NCBI RefSeq assembly: GCF_035555955.1
Contig: NZ_DATMGA010000014.1
Coordinates: 1-64,000 of the forward strand
Reading direction: 5' to 3'
DNA from: Eoetvoesia sp035555955
GTDB lineage: Bacteria > Pseudomonadota > Gammaproteobacteria > Burkholderiales > Burkholderiaceae_B
DNA length: 64,000 nt
The notes beneath the pieces were generated by a model that made no database searches, had not been told where the DNA came from, and worked only from the letters and a program-made list of their open reading frames with translations. Positions 35,769 to 45,384 of this stretch are shown in pieces. Every line of letters begins with the position of its first letter. Position 1 is the stretch's first letter. A program made the translations under genes and the position numbers.

Positions 35769-36704
35769 GTGGAAAACAGAGCGCTAGATACCAATGCCGC
35801 GTTGGCGGCAGTCACCGCAAGCCCCGATCGGGATCCTTATCTCATCTCGCTGGGCGAGCGTGTGCGCCGCCTTCGCGCGCGGCGCGGCATGACGCGCAAA
35901 GAGCTGGCCCGCGCGGCCAGCGTCTCCGAGCGGCATCTCGCCAATCTCGAGCGCGGCGTGGGCAATGTGTCCATATTGGTGCTGCTGCAAATCGCCCAGG
36001 CATTCAATTGCGTGCTGGCCGAACTGGTGGGGGACATCACCACCTCCAGTCCCGAATGGCTGCTCATCCGCGAACTGCTGGGCGATCGCTCCGAACAGGA
36101 ACTGCAACTGGCGCGTGAAACCCTGGCGGGCCTGTTCGAAGGCGGAGGCGCCGCCGCGGGCGGCCGCAACAAGCTTCGCCAGATCGCGCTGGTGGGCTTG
36201 CGCGGCGCCGGCAAGTCCACGCTGGGCCGCCTGCTGGCCGCCGAAATCGGCTATCCGTTCGTCGAGCTGAGCAGCGAGATCGAGCGGGTCGCCGGTTGCG
36301 GCATTCTTGAAATCCACAGCCTCTACGGCCCCACCGCGTATCGCCGCTACGAGCGGCGCGCGCTCGAAGAGGCCCTGCAGCTTTACCCCGAAATGGTGCT
36401 GGCCACGCCCGGCGGCCTGGTCTCCGAGCCCGCCACCATGAACGTCATGCTGGCCCATTGCTACACCATATGGGTCAAGGCCACGCCCGAAGACCATATG
36501 GCGCGGGTCATGGCGCAAGGCGATTTCCGGCCCATGGCCGGCAACAACGAGGCCATGGCCGACCTCAAGCGCATTCTCGCCAGCCGGGAAGCGTTCTATT
36601 CCAAGGCCGATTACGTATGTTCCACCAGCCATCGCAGCCTTACGGCGTGCGTGGACGAACTCAGCAACCATATCCGGCAGGTTGCCGGGCAGGTCCAGGT
36701 GTAA
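35769..36704 (+). CDS. boxR: BoxR-type transcriptional regulator (HTH plus shikimate-kinase-like domain)
   Basis: Cytoplasmic regulator of the box genes. The 311 residues comprise an XRE helix-turn-helix (about 22-80, RVRRLRARRGMTRKELARAASVSERHLANLERG) and a C-terminal domain like shikimate kinase (about 137-305) with Walker A GLRGAGKST (K149). In BoxR/BzdR of denitrifying Azoarcus this second domain is known to sense benzoyl-CoA and relieve repression. The start is GTG with AAGGG upstream. It is divergent from the DUF4863-boxD unit and sits 200 bases before boxC. Confidence 0.93.
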   Translation: MENRALDTNAALAAVTASPDRDPYLISLGERVRRLRARRGMTRKELARAASVSERHLANLERGVGNVSILVLLQIAQAFNCVLAELVGDITTSSPEWLLIRELLGDRSEQELQLARETLAGLFEGGGAAAGGRNKLRQIALVGLRGAGKSTLGRLLAAEIGYPFVELSSEIERVAGCGILEIHSLYGPTAYRRYERRALEEALQLYPEMVLATPGGLVSEPATMNVMLAHCYTIWVKATPEDHMARVMAQGDFRPMAGNNEAMADLKRILASREAFYSKADYVCSTSHRSLTACVDELSNHIRQVAGQVQV

Positions 36705-36795
36705 ATACAGTACAGACGGTGAGCGGCATCGCCAAGGAAAAGCCGCGGCAATATCCATCTCTTCGTGCATACGGCCAGGCAGCATCGGCAAAAAA

Positions 36796-36809
36796 TGCAT
36801 CAAAATGCA
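36796..36809. promoter_or_regulatory. Probable BoxR operator 1 (upstream of the boxC -35)
   Basis: Direct repeat TGCA-N6-TGCA (halves at 36796 and 36806). It lies just upstream of the -35 at 36818. Its partner, with identical spacing, starts exactly 40 bases downstream, which is close to four DNA turns and so on the same helix face. TGCA direct repeats are the known recognition elements of BzdR/BoxR-type regulators; binding here is inferred. Confidence 0.65.
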
Positions 36810-36817
36810 TTTTCATG

Positions 36818-36846
36818 TTGACGGCGTATTTTTGATGCAGTATTAT
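36818..36846 (+). promoter_or_regulatory. Sigma-70 promoter of boxC
   Basis: TTGACG (36818-36823; five of six), a 17-base spacer and TATTAT (36841-36846; five of six). The predicted transcript starts near 36853, about 50 bases before the boxC ATG at 36905, which has GGAG at a good distance. The second BoxR operator covers the -10, so BoxR would block polymerase until benzoyl-CoA accumulates. Confidence 0.7.
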
Positions 36847-36849
36847 GCA
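36836..36849. promoter_or_regulatory. Probable BoxR operator 2 (over the boxC -10)
   Basis: Direct repeat TGCA-N6-TGCA (halves at 36836 and 36846) overlapping the -10 box TATTAT at 36841. A further single TGCA is at 36865 but off the ten-base register. The position fits a repressor site. Confidence 0.68.
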
Positions 36850-36904
36850 TCACCATCAGGCAGATGCACTATTGTTCAGGTTTTGAAAATTTTGGAGCCC
36901 TCTC

Positions 36905-38563
36905 ATGAATCAAGCCGTTTCTCGTGTCGAATTCCGCACCGAGCCCAGCCAATACAAGCACTGGTCTCTTTCCTTTGACGGCGCCGTCGCCACGCTTGCC
37001 ATGGATGTGGCGGAAGACGGCGGCCTGCGTCCCGGGTACAAGCTCAAGCTCAATTCCTACGACCTGGGCGTCGACATCGAATTGCACGACGCGCTCCAGC
37101 GCATCCGCTTCGAGCACCCCGAAGTCCGCACAGTGGTCGTCACCAGCCTGAAAGACCGTATCTTCTGTTCCGGCGCCAATATTTTCATGCTGGGCCTGTC
37201 CAGCCATTCGTGGAAAGTCAATTTCTGCAAGTTCACCAACGAAACCCGCAACGGCATCGAAGACTCCAGCCGCTACAGCGGCCTGAAGTTCGTGGCCGCC
37301 ATCAACGGCGCCTGCGCCGGCGGCGGCTACGAGCTGGCATTGGCCTGCGACGAGCTTCTGCTCATCGACGACCGCTCCTCGGCCGTGTCGCTGCCCGAAG
37401 TTCCCCTGCTGGGCGTGCTGCCCGGCACCGGCGGCCTCACCCGCGTCACCGACAAGCGCAAAGTGCGCCACGATCACGCCGATATTTTCTGCACCTTGGT
37501 CGAAGGCGTGCGCGGGCAGCGCGCCAAGGACTGGCGCCTGGTCGACGACCTGATCAAGCCGGCCCAGTTTGCCGAAGGCGTCAAGAAGCGCGCGCTCGAG
37601 CTGGCCGCTGGCAGCGACCGTCCCGCCGATGGTAAGGGCGTCGCTCTGACCCCGGTCAAGCGCACCGACGGCGAAAACAGCCTGAGCTACAAATACGTGG
37701 ACGTGCAGATCGACCGCGAGCGCCGCCTGGCCACCTGGACCATCCGCGCGCCCGAAACCGACGTGCCTGACAGCGTCGAAGCCATCCTGGCCCAGGGCGA
37801 TGCCTGGTGGCCGCTGCAAATGGCCCGCGAACTGGACGACGCCATCCTGCAGATGCGCACCAACGAACTGGTCATCGGCACCTGGGTGTTCAAGACGGAA
37901 GGCGATGCCGCCAAAGTGCTGGCCGCCGACGCCACGCTGCAAAAATTCGGCGACAACTGGTTCGTGCGTGAAACGGTCGGCATGCTGCGCCGCACGCTGG
38001 CCCGCCTGGACGTCACATCGCGTTCCTTGTTCGCCCTGATCGAGTCCGGTTCATGCTTCGTCGGCACGCTGCTCGAAGTGGCCCTGGCTTGCGACCGCGC
38101 CTACATGCTCGACGATCCCGACGCCGACCAGCCCGCGCAGATCGTGGCCAACGAGATGAATTTCGGCAGCTACCCCATCGTCAACGGCCAAAGCCGCATC
38201 CAGCGCCGTTTCTACGAAGAAGTTCCCGCCATCGAAGCCGTGCGCGCCGCGGCCGGCAAGCCGCTGGATGCCGTCGAGGCCGAGAAGGCCGGCCTGGTCA
38301 CGTTCGCCCTGGACAGCCTGGACTGGGACGACGAAGTGCGTATCGCCCTGGAAGAGCGCATGGCGCTGTCGCCCGACGCCCTGACCGGCCTCGAGGCCAA
38401 CCTGCGCTTCGGCCCCAAAGAGTCCATGGAGACCCGCGTGTTCGGCCGCCTGACGGCATGGCAGAACTGGATCTTCTACCGTCCCAACGCTTCCGGCGAG
38501 CGGGGCGCGCTCAAGCTGTACGGCAAGGGCGAGAAGGCCGATTTCGATTTGAACCGCGTATAA
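36905..38563 (+). CDS. boxC: 2,3-epoxybenzoyl-CoA dihydrolase
   Basis: Opens the epoxidised ring of benzoyl-CoA with two waters, giving 3,4-dehydroadipyl-CoA semialdehyde and formate. The 552 residues are the usual BoxC length. The crotonase-like core is at about 60-230, with INGACAGGGYELALACDELLLIDD, followed by a second, more divergent crotonase-like region. It is the first gene of the boxCBA unit, preceded by the promoter and operators described at 36796-36849, and is followed by boxB after 47 bases. Confidence 0.96.
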   Translation: MNQAVSRVEFRTEPSQYKHWSLSFDGAVATLAMDVAEDGGLRPGYKLKLNSYDLGVDIELHDALQRIRFEHPEVRTVVVTSLKDRIFCSGANIFMLGLSSHSWKVNFCKFTNETRNGIEDSSRYSGLKFVAAINGACAGGGYELALACDELLLIDDRSSAVSLPEVPLLGVLPGTGGLTRVTDKRKVRHDHADIFCTLVEGVRGQRAKDWRLVDDLIKPAQFAEGVKKRALELAAGSDRPADGKGVALTPVKRTDGENSLSYKYVDVQIDRERRLATWTIRAPETDVPDSVEAILAQGDAWWPLQMARELDDAILQMRTNELVIGTWVFKTEGDAAKVLAADATLQKFGDNWFVRETVGMLRRTLARLDVTSRSLFALIESGSCFVGTLLEVALACDRAYMLDDPDADQPAQIVANEMNFGSYPIVNGQSRIQRRFYEEVPAIEAVRAAAGKPLDAVEAEKAGLVTFALDSLDWDDEVRIALEERMALSPDALTGLEANLRFGPKESMETRVFGRLTAWQNWIFYRPNASGERGALKLYGKGEKADFDLNRV

Positions 38564-38610
38564 GTCGTTGTCCATTCAAGCACACAGAATTTACCCAAGG
38601 AGTCATTGAG

Positions 38611-40038
38611 ATGTCCGGAATCAATTATTCAGAAAAAATCCCCAACAACGTCAACCTGTCCGGCGACCGCACGTTGCAGCGCGCGCTGGAGCACTGGCAG
38701 CCCAACTATCTGAAGTGGTGGCAGGACATGGGCCCGGAAGGCTCGCACAACATGGACGTGTACCTGCGCACGGCCGTCAGCGTGCAGCCCGATGGCTGGG
38801 CCCATTTCGGCCATGTGAAGATGCCCGACTACCGCTGGGGCATTTTCCTGGCTCCGCAGGACGGCGAGCGCAAGATGCATTTCGGTGAAAACATCGGCAA
38901 GGACGTGTGGCAGGAAGCCCCTGGCGAACACCGCGCCAATCTGCGCCGCATCATCGTCACCCAGGGCGACACCGAGCCCGCCTCGGTCGAGCAGCAGCGC
39001 CACCTGGGCCTGACCGCGCCTTCGCTGTACGACCTGCGCAACCTGTTCCAGGTCAACGTGGAAGAAGGCCGCCATCTGTGGGCCATGGTCTACCTGCTGC
39101 ACCGCTACTTCGGCCGCGACGGCCGCGAAGAGGCCGATGCCCTGCTGCAGCGCAATTCGGGCAGCGAGGACAGCCCCCGCATCCTGGGCGCCTTCAACGA
39201 GAAGACCCCGGACTGGCTGGCCTTCTACATGTTCACCTACTTTACCGACCGCGACGGCAAGTTCCAGCTCAGCGCGCTGGCCGAATCGGGCTTCGACCCC
39301 CTGGCCCGCACGACCAAGTTCATGCTGACCGAAGAAGCCCACCACATGTTCGTGGGCGAATCGGGCGTTTCGCGAGTGGTGCAGCGCACCGCCGACGCCA
39401 TGAACGAGCTCAAGACCGAAGATCCGGCCGCCTTGCGCGCAGCCGGCGTCATCGACCTGCCGACCATCCAGCGCTACCTGAACTTCCATTACAGCGTCAC
39501 CATCGACTTGTTCGGCGCCGACCAATCGTCCAACGCCGCCATCTTCTACAGCTCGGGCCTCAAGGGCCGCTACGAAGAAGGCAAGCGCACCGACGACCAC
39601 CAGCTCAAGAACGAAACCTATCGCGTCCTGGAAGTGGCCAACGGCCAATTGCGCGAAATCGAAGTGCCCATGCTCAACGCTCTTAACGAAGTGCTGCGCG
39701 ACGACTTCATCCGCGACTCCGTCGGCGGCGTGGGCCGCTGGAACAAGGTGCTGGAAAAACGCGGCATCGCCTTCCGCCTGCAGGTTCCGCACAAGGCGTT
39801 CAACCGCAAGATCGGCACGCTGGCCGGCATCAAGGTTTCGCCCGAAGGCCATGTGCTGTCCGACGAGCAATGGAAAGCCCACGAAAACGAGTGGCTGCCC
39901 ACCCCCGAGGACCGTGCGTTCGTCGCGTCGTTGATGGGCCGCGTGGTCGAGCCGGGCAAGTTCGCCAACTGGATCGCGCCTCCGGTCATCGGCATCAACC
40001 GCCAGCCCGTCGATTTCGAATATGTTCGCTTCAACTAA
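38611..40038 (+). CDS. boxB: Benzoyl-CoA 2,3-epoxidase, oxygenase subunit
   Basis: Diiron monooxygenase that epoxidises benzoyl-CoA with O2 and electrons from BoxA. The 475 residues contain likely iron ligands in EEGRHLWAMVYLLHRYFG and TEEAHHMFVGESG. ATG 38611 has AAGGAG upstream and gives the usual MSGINYSEKIPNNVNL start; the frame is open for 186 more codons upstream but these overlap boxC in another frame. A terminator-like hairpin follows before boxA. Confidence 0.96.
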   Translation: MSGINYSEKIPNNVNLSGDRTLQRALEHWQPNYLKWWQDMGPEGSHNMDVYLRTAVSVQPDGWAHFGHVKMPDYRWGIFLAPQDGERKMHFGENIGKDVWQEAPGEHRANLRRIIVTQGDTEPASVEQQRHLGLTAPSLYDLRNLFQVNVEEGRHLWAMVYLLHRYFGRDGREEADALLQRNSGSEDSPRILGAFNEKTPDWLAFYMFTYFTDRDGKFQLSALAESGFDPLARTTKFMLTEEAHHMFVGESGVSRVVQRTADAMNELKTEDPAALRAAGVIDLPTIQRYLNFHYSVTIDLFGADQSSNAAIFYSSGLKGRYEEGKRTDDHQLKNETYRVLEVANGQLREIEVPMLNALNEVLRDDFIRDSVGGVGRWNKVLEKRGIAFRLQVPHKAFNRKIGTLAGIKVSPEGHVLSDEQWKAHENEWLPTPEDRAFVASLMGRVVEPGKFANWIAPPVIGINRQPVDFEYVRFN

Positions 40039-40083
40039 GACTATCGCGTTATGATTACCTCCCGCCTTGGCGGGGAGCGGATG

Positions 40084-40110
40084 GAGGCCGCATTCGTTGC
40101 GGCCTCTTTT
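40084..40110 (+). terminator. Terminator-like hairpin between boxB and boxA
   Basis: Perfect nine-base arms GAGGCCGCA (40084-40092) and TGCGGCCTC (40098-40106), a five-base loop and then four T. This fits a rho-independent terminator, with a second GC hairpin at about 40059-40077 just before it. It should reduce boxA mRNA relative to boxB and boxC unless readthrough is high. Confidence 0.6.
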
Positions 40111-40157
40111 CGTTCAAGCAAACCGGGCGGGCGGCCCGGGAAGCAAGGAGACCTCAA

Positions 40158-41426
40158 ATGACAGCAGCTACCGCAACACCCGTAATGAAACAACACCTGA
40201 TCGACCCCGAGATTTGCATACGTTGCAACACCTGCGAGGAAACCTGCCCCATCGATGCCATCACGCACGATGCCAACAACTACGTCGTCGATCCGGAAAT
40301 CTGCAATAGTTGCATGGCTTGCGTGCCGCCCTGTCCGACTGGCGCCATCGACAATTGGCTTCAGGTGCTCACCAGCGAGGCCTATTCCAAGGACGAGCAG
40401 TTCAGCTGGGACGTCCTGCCGGAAGCCAAAGAACTACCCGCCGAACTGATCGACACGGATGTCGCGGCCGAGACCGAAACCGGCCGCGCGCCGGTGTCCG
40501 GCGAAGACGACACGGAAAGCCTGGAAGGCGTTCCCTCCACCGAAGCCGGGGCGCGCATTCCCCCATGGTCGGCGGTTCATCCGTATGTCAACCTGTACAC
40601 CCACAAGAATGTCGCCACGGCCACCGTGGTGGGCAACTACCGGGTTACCGACGAAGACACCGAAAGCGACATCCACCACATCGTGCTCGATTTCGGCACC
40701 TTGCCGTTCCCCGTGCTGGAAGGGCAGTCGATTGCCATCTTCCCTCCCGGCACCGACGCCAACGGCCGTGCCTATCATGCGCGCCAGTATTCCATCGCCA
40801 GCCCGCGCGACGGCGAGCGTCCCAAGTACAACAACCTGTCCATCACGGTAAAGCGGGTAACCACCGACTACGACGGCAACCCCGTCAATGGCGTGTGCTC
40901 CAACTATCTGTGCGATCTGCAAAAGAACGACACCGTCAAGGTCATCGGGCCTTTCGGCAATACCTTCCTCATGCCCAACCTGGCCCACGCGAACATCATC
41001 ATGATCTGCACCGGCACGGGTTCGGCGCCGATGCGGGCCATGACCGAGCGCTGCCGCCGCCTTACCAAGAACCGCGAATACAACGGCAAGCTCATGCTGT
41101 TCTTCGGCGCGCGCACCGAACGCGAGCTGCCGTATTTCGGGCCGCTCATGAACCTGCCCAAGGACTTCATCGACATCAACCTGGCCCTGTCGCGCGCGCC
41201 AGAGCAGCCCAAGCGCTATGTGCAGGATCTCATCCGCGAACGCGCCGCCGACGTGCTGAACCTGCTGGACGATGCCGAAACCTATATCTACGTCTGCGGC
41301 CTGAAGGGCATGGAAGTGGGGGTCATCGAGGCGCTGCAAGAGGTGGTTTCCAGCGGCGGCAAGCACTGGCCCGACGTTCACGCCCAGCTCAAGGCGCAAG
41401 GCCGGCTGCACTTCGAAACCTACTAA
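40158..41426 (+). CDS. boxA: Benzoyl-CoA 2,3-epoxidase, reductase subunit
   Basis: Passes electrons from NADPH to BoxB. The 422 residues comprise two 4Fe-4S clusters near the N-terminus (CIRCNTCEETCPIDAI and CNSCMACVPPCPTGAI), a linker (about 75-145) and a ferredoxin-NADP-reductase-like module (RQYSIASPRDGE for FAD, ICTGTGSAPMRAM for NADP, ending HFETY). ATG 40158 has AAGGAG upstream. Third gene of the unit, separated from boxB by 119 bases that hold the hairpin at 40084. Confidence 0.96.
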   Translation: MTAATATPVMKQHLIDPEICIRCNTCEETCPIDAITHDANNYVVDPEICNSCMACVPPCPTGAIDNWLQVLTSEAYSKDEQFSWDVLPEAKELPAELIDTDVAAETETGRAPVSGEDDTESLEGVPSTEAGARIPPWSAVHPYVNLYTHKNVATATVVGNYRVTDEDTESDIHHIVLDFGTLPFPVLEGQSIAIFPPGTDANGRAYHARQYSIASPRDGERPKYNNLSITVKRVTTDYDGNPVNGVCSNYLCDLQKNDTVKVIGPFGNTFLMPNLAHANIIMICTGTGSAPMRAMTERCRRLTKNREYNGKLMLFFGARTERELPYFGPLMNLPKDFIDINLALSRAPEQPKRYVQDLIRERAADVLNLLDDAETYIYVCGLKGMEVGVIEALQEVVSSGGKHWPDVHAQLKAQGRLHFETY

Positions 41427-41652
41427 GTGGCCTGCTCACGCTTGGCCTGGGTGCGCGGAGTTTCCGTCGCCTGCGCTCCAGGCCTGCGCAGCAAGGCTCA
41501 ATGCCGTGCCGCGCAGGGGCAACGCCGAGCCAGCGGATTTTTCATGGCTTCGTGACTCCTTGATAGGGGTAACAGGCCGTAATGTAGTGGTGCCTACAAA
41601 TTTGGCAATTGGGCTAAACTTGACGGTTTACTAATACTCTTTTGGGCTGGCG

Positions 41653-42102
41653 ATGAAATTCAGCGAGTTTCAAATCGGGATGGTCATCAAGCATCCCCCG
41701 GTTGTCATCGATAAGGAATCCATGCTGGCATTTGCCCGCCAGTACGACCCCCAGTGGTTTCACACCGACCCCGAGCGCGCCGAATCCGGACGCTGGGGCG
41801 GGCTGATCGCCAGCGGCTGGCAAACCTGCAGCCTGGCGATGCGCATGGCGGTCGACTGCGCGCTGGCGGGGTCGGAATCCTTCGGCTCGCCGGGCGTGGA
41901 CAAGATCCGCTGGCTGCTGCCGGTGCGCGAAGGCGATGCGCTGCGCCTGGAAATCACGGTCGATTCCGTCAGGGTTTCATCATCGCGCGACGACCTTGGC
42001 ATCGTCCGCTGGTCATGGCGCATGTACAACCAGCGCGACGAGCAGGTGCTCGAGCTCGAAGCCACCAGTCTTTTCGATCTGGGCGCCGGGCCCGGGAAAT
42101 AA
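41653..42102 (+). CDS. MaoC-like hydratase/dehydratase
   Basis: A 149-residue single hot-dog domain of the MaoC/R-specific enoyl-CoA hydratase type. The hydratase motif is visible as FARQYDPQWFHTDPERAESGRWGGLIASGWQT, with the catalytic Asp and His. The acyl-CoA substrate is unknown. It is not obviously joined to the box operon (227 bases from boxA) but could act on a dehydroadipyl-CoA product; that is a guess. Converges with metC. Confidence 0.85.
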   Translation: MKFSEFQIGMVIKHPPVVIDKESMLAFARQYDPQWFHTDPERAESGRWGGLIASGWQTCSLAMRMAVDCALAGSESFGSPGVDKIRWLLPVREGDALRLEITVDSVRVSSSRDDLGIVRWSWRMYNQRDEQVLELEATSLFDLGAGPGK

Positions 42103-42123
42103 GCCCCGAAATATCGCAGGCGT

Positions 42124-43317
42124 TCAGCTGAGGGCCGGTTCGTCCGCGTGCATGTAGGCGGCCAGCGCGCGAGCCAGGTCGCGCCAAAGCTCCTCCGGGT
42201 CTTCAAGGCCCGCGTGCAGGCGAAGCAATGGCCCCGTCGCCCGCCACGGCGTGACGCTTCGGGCGGGCGGGTCGACGGGAAGCGCGAGGCTTTCGTATCC
42301 CCCCCACGATAGGCCGATGCCGAACAGCCGCAGCTTGTCGAAGGCTTGTGCCAGAGCGTGCTCTTGGTCGGGTGCAGGCTTGAGGATTACCCCGAACAAG
42401 CCGCTGGCTCCATGAAAATCGCGCTTCCAGTACGCATGGCCTGGAGAGTCGGGCAGCGCGGGATGCAAGACCCGGGCGACGGCGGGATGGTTTTGCAGAC
42501 GCCGCGCCAATAACAGGGCTGTTTCCTGGTGGCGTTGCAAGCGCACGGATAACGTGCGCAGGCCGCGCAGGGCCAGGTACAGGTCGTCCGGCCCCGCGGT
42601 TTGCCCGAATGCCTGGGCGCTTGCCTGTAGTTGAGGCCAGGCGCGGGCGTTGGCGGTGGCTGCGCCCAGAATGGCGTCGGAATGCCCGACCAGATACTTG
42701 GTCGCCGCGTGGATGGATACGTCGACGCCGTGATCGAAGGGTTTGAAATACAGCGGCGTAGCCCAGGTGTTGTCCATCATGACGATGGCATCGCATGTGT
42801 GGGCGGCGGCGGCCATGGCCGGGATGTCGCAGACTTCGAAGGTTTGCGAGCCGGGAGACTCCAGGTAGACCACGCGGGTGTTGCCGCGTAGCCGCAGCGC
42901 GATATCAGCGGCTTCGGCCGGCGAGAAAAACTCCACTTCGATGGCAAGGCGGGCGAGGGCCTGCTGGGCAAAGGCCCGGGTCGGGCCGTAGACGTTGTCG
43001 GTCATCAGCACGTGGTCACCGGGCGACAGGAAAGCCAGCAAAGCATGCGTGCATGCCGCCAGGCCGGAGGGGAAAATCAATGCGCCGTGCGCACCTTCCA
43101 GCTCGGCCAGCGTGTCTTCGAAGGCGCGGGTCGTGGGTGTGCCGAAGCGCGCATAATGCGCGTAGGGGTTGCCTGCGCTGCGGCGCTGCTGCCATTCGGC
43201 GTAGGAGGCCGTCAGCAGGGTGGACGCCCGGCAGGCGGGAACATTGACCAGGCCGCCGAAACTGGCGGGAGCCCGGCCGGCGTGGATCAGGAAAGTATCG
43301 TCGTGTGCAGTGTTCAT
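42124..43317 (-). CDS. metC: Cystathionine beta-lyase (Cys/Met metabolism PLP enzyme)
   Basis: Cleaves cystathionine to homocysteine, pyruvate and ammonia. The 397 residues are of the gamma-family PLP type. The PLP lysine is in SIHAATKYLVGHSDAILG, with MMDNTWATPLYFKP and the N-terminal YARFGTPTTRAFEDTLAELEGA. The C-terminal YESLALP and LRLHAGLEDPEELW fit MetC. It is divergent from an Lrp-type regulator, which probably controls it. Confidence 0.88.
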   Translation of the reverse strand: MNTAHDDTFLIHAGRAPASFGGLVNVPACRASTLLTASYAEWQQRRSAGNPYAHYARFGTPTTRAFEDTLAELEGAHGALIFPSGLAACTHALLAFLSPGDHVLMTDNVYGPTRAFAQQALARLAIEVEFFSPAEAADIALRLRGNTRVVYLESPGSQTFEVCDIPAMAAAAHTCDAIVMMDNTWATPLYFKPFDHGVDVSIHAATKYLVGHSDAILGAATANARAWPQLQASAQAFGQTAGPDDLYLALRGLRTLSVRLQRHQETALLLARRLQNHPAVARVLHPALPDSPGHAYWKRDFHGASGLFGVILKPAPDQEHALAQAFDKLRLFGIGLSWGGYESLALPVDPPARSVTPWRATGPLLRLHAGLEDPEELWRDLARALAAYMHADEPALS

Positions 43318-43405
43318 GACGAATATGATAGGGCGGGGCGTGCGGAGCTTTATTGCTGTATTCAGGCCTTATTCGATCAAAAAAGAAATTATTTTCCTGT
43401 TTTTA

Positions 43406-43419
43406 TTCTAAAATTAGAA
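43406..43419. promoter_or_regulatory. AT-rich palindrome between metC and the Lrp-type gene
   Basis: TTCTAA-AA-TTAGAA is a near-perfect 14-base palindrome in a very AT-rich stretch (43372-43432) that stands out from the surrounding GC-rich DNA. Lrp-family proteins favour such AT-rich dyads. It lies 26 bases before the regulator start and 88 bases from the metC start. Binding is inferred. Confidence 0.5.
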
Positions 43420-43444
43420 AAATATTTCCTTTGTGGAGAGGCAA

Positions 43445-43903
43445 ATGGATAAGCAGGATCGCCATATTCTGGAGCTGCTCCAGGCCGACTGCTCTTTGCC
43501 GCTCAATGAGCTGGCCGAGCGCGTCGGCATGAGTTCCACCGCATGCTGGCGGCGCGTGCAAAAGCTCGAAGAGCAGGGCGTTATCCGCGCAAGGGTGGCT
43601 CTGCTCGACGGGAGCCGGTTGAACGTCGGCGTCACGGTATTTGTTTCCGTGCGTACCAGCCGTCACGATGCCCGCTGGCTGGAACAATTTCATGCAGCGG
43701 TAGCCACCATTCCGGAGGTCGTCGAACTGTATCGCATGTCGGGCGAGACCGACTATCTGATGCGGGTGGTGGTTCCGGATGTGGCTGCCTACGACCAGGT
43801 TTACAAGAGGCTGATCCGCATGGCGGAGTTGGCCGATGTCAGCTCCAGTTTTGCCATGGAGCAAATCAAATACACCACTGCATTGCCGCTGGAGTATATG
43901 TAG
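43445..43903 (+). CDS. Lrp/AsnC-family transcriptional regulator
   Basis: A 152-residue regulator. The N-terminal winged helix-turn-helix (about 3-60, DKQDRHILELLQADCSLPLNELAERVGMS) is followed by a RAM effector domain (about 65-145, with the SGETDYLMRVVVPD motif). ATG 43445 has GGAGAGG upstream; a GTG 12 bases earlier is less likely. Divergent from metC, suggesting local control in response to an amino acid such as methionine or cystathionine. Confidence 0.88.
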   Translation: MDKQDRHILELLQADCSLPLNELAERVGMSSTACWRRVQKLEEQGVIRARVALLDGSRLNVGVTVFVSVRTSRHDARWLEQFHAAVATIPEVVELYRMSGETDYLMRVVVPDVAAYDQVYKRLIRMAELADVSSSFAMEQIKYTTALPLEYM

Positions 43904-43942
43904 AACGCCCCGCGTCAAAAGCAGGGCGTCGATTAAAAAATA

Positions 43943-45136
<1,194 letters not shown>

Positions 45137-45317
45137 AAGGATGCTCCGTGATGTAATAAGTTTAGGTTTAAAGTATTTTTGCCGAAAACGCCGTGTTTAT
45201 CAAGTCTTATCTGACTTCGTGAAAACTGGATCGAAGGGTGCGCCACGGAATGTGGCTGTGGCGGCGTTGAGGGCGGAATTCAGTATTCCCTAAGCATATG
45301 TGAGCATAAGGCACAAA

Positions 45318-45346
45318 GCAATTGATAAAATTGCACAATATAGTGC
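45318..45346. promoter_or_regulatory. Candidate LysR-type operators between gcdH and its regulator
   Basis: GCAATT-N5-AATTGC (45318-45334) and the overlapping GCAC-N6-GTGC (45333-45346) are two dyads in the 248-base intergenic region. Each has the size and symmetry of LysR-type binding sites. They lie 39-67 bases before the regulator ATG. Confidence 0.5.
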
Positions 45347-45384
45347 GATTTCCGTAAACTGCACGAGTTTTTTTGGAGTCAGCG

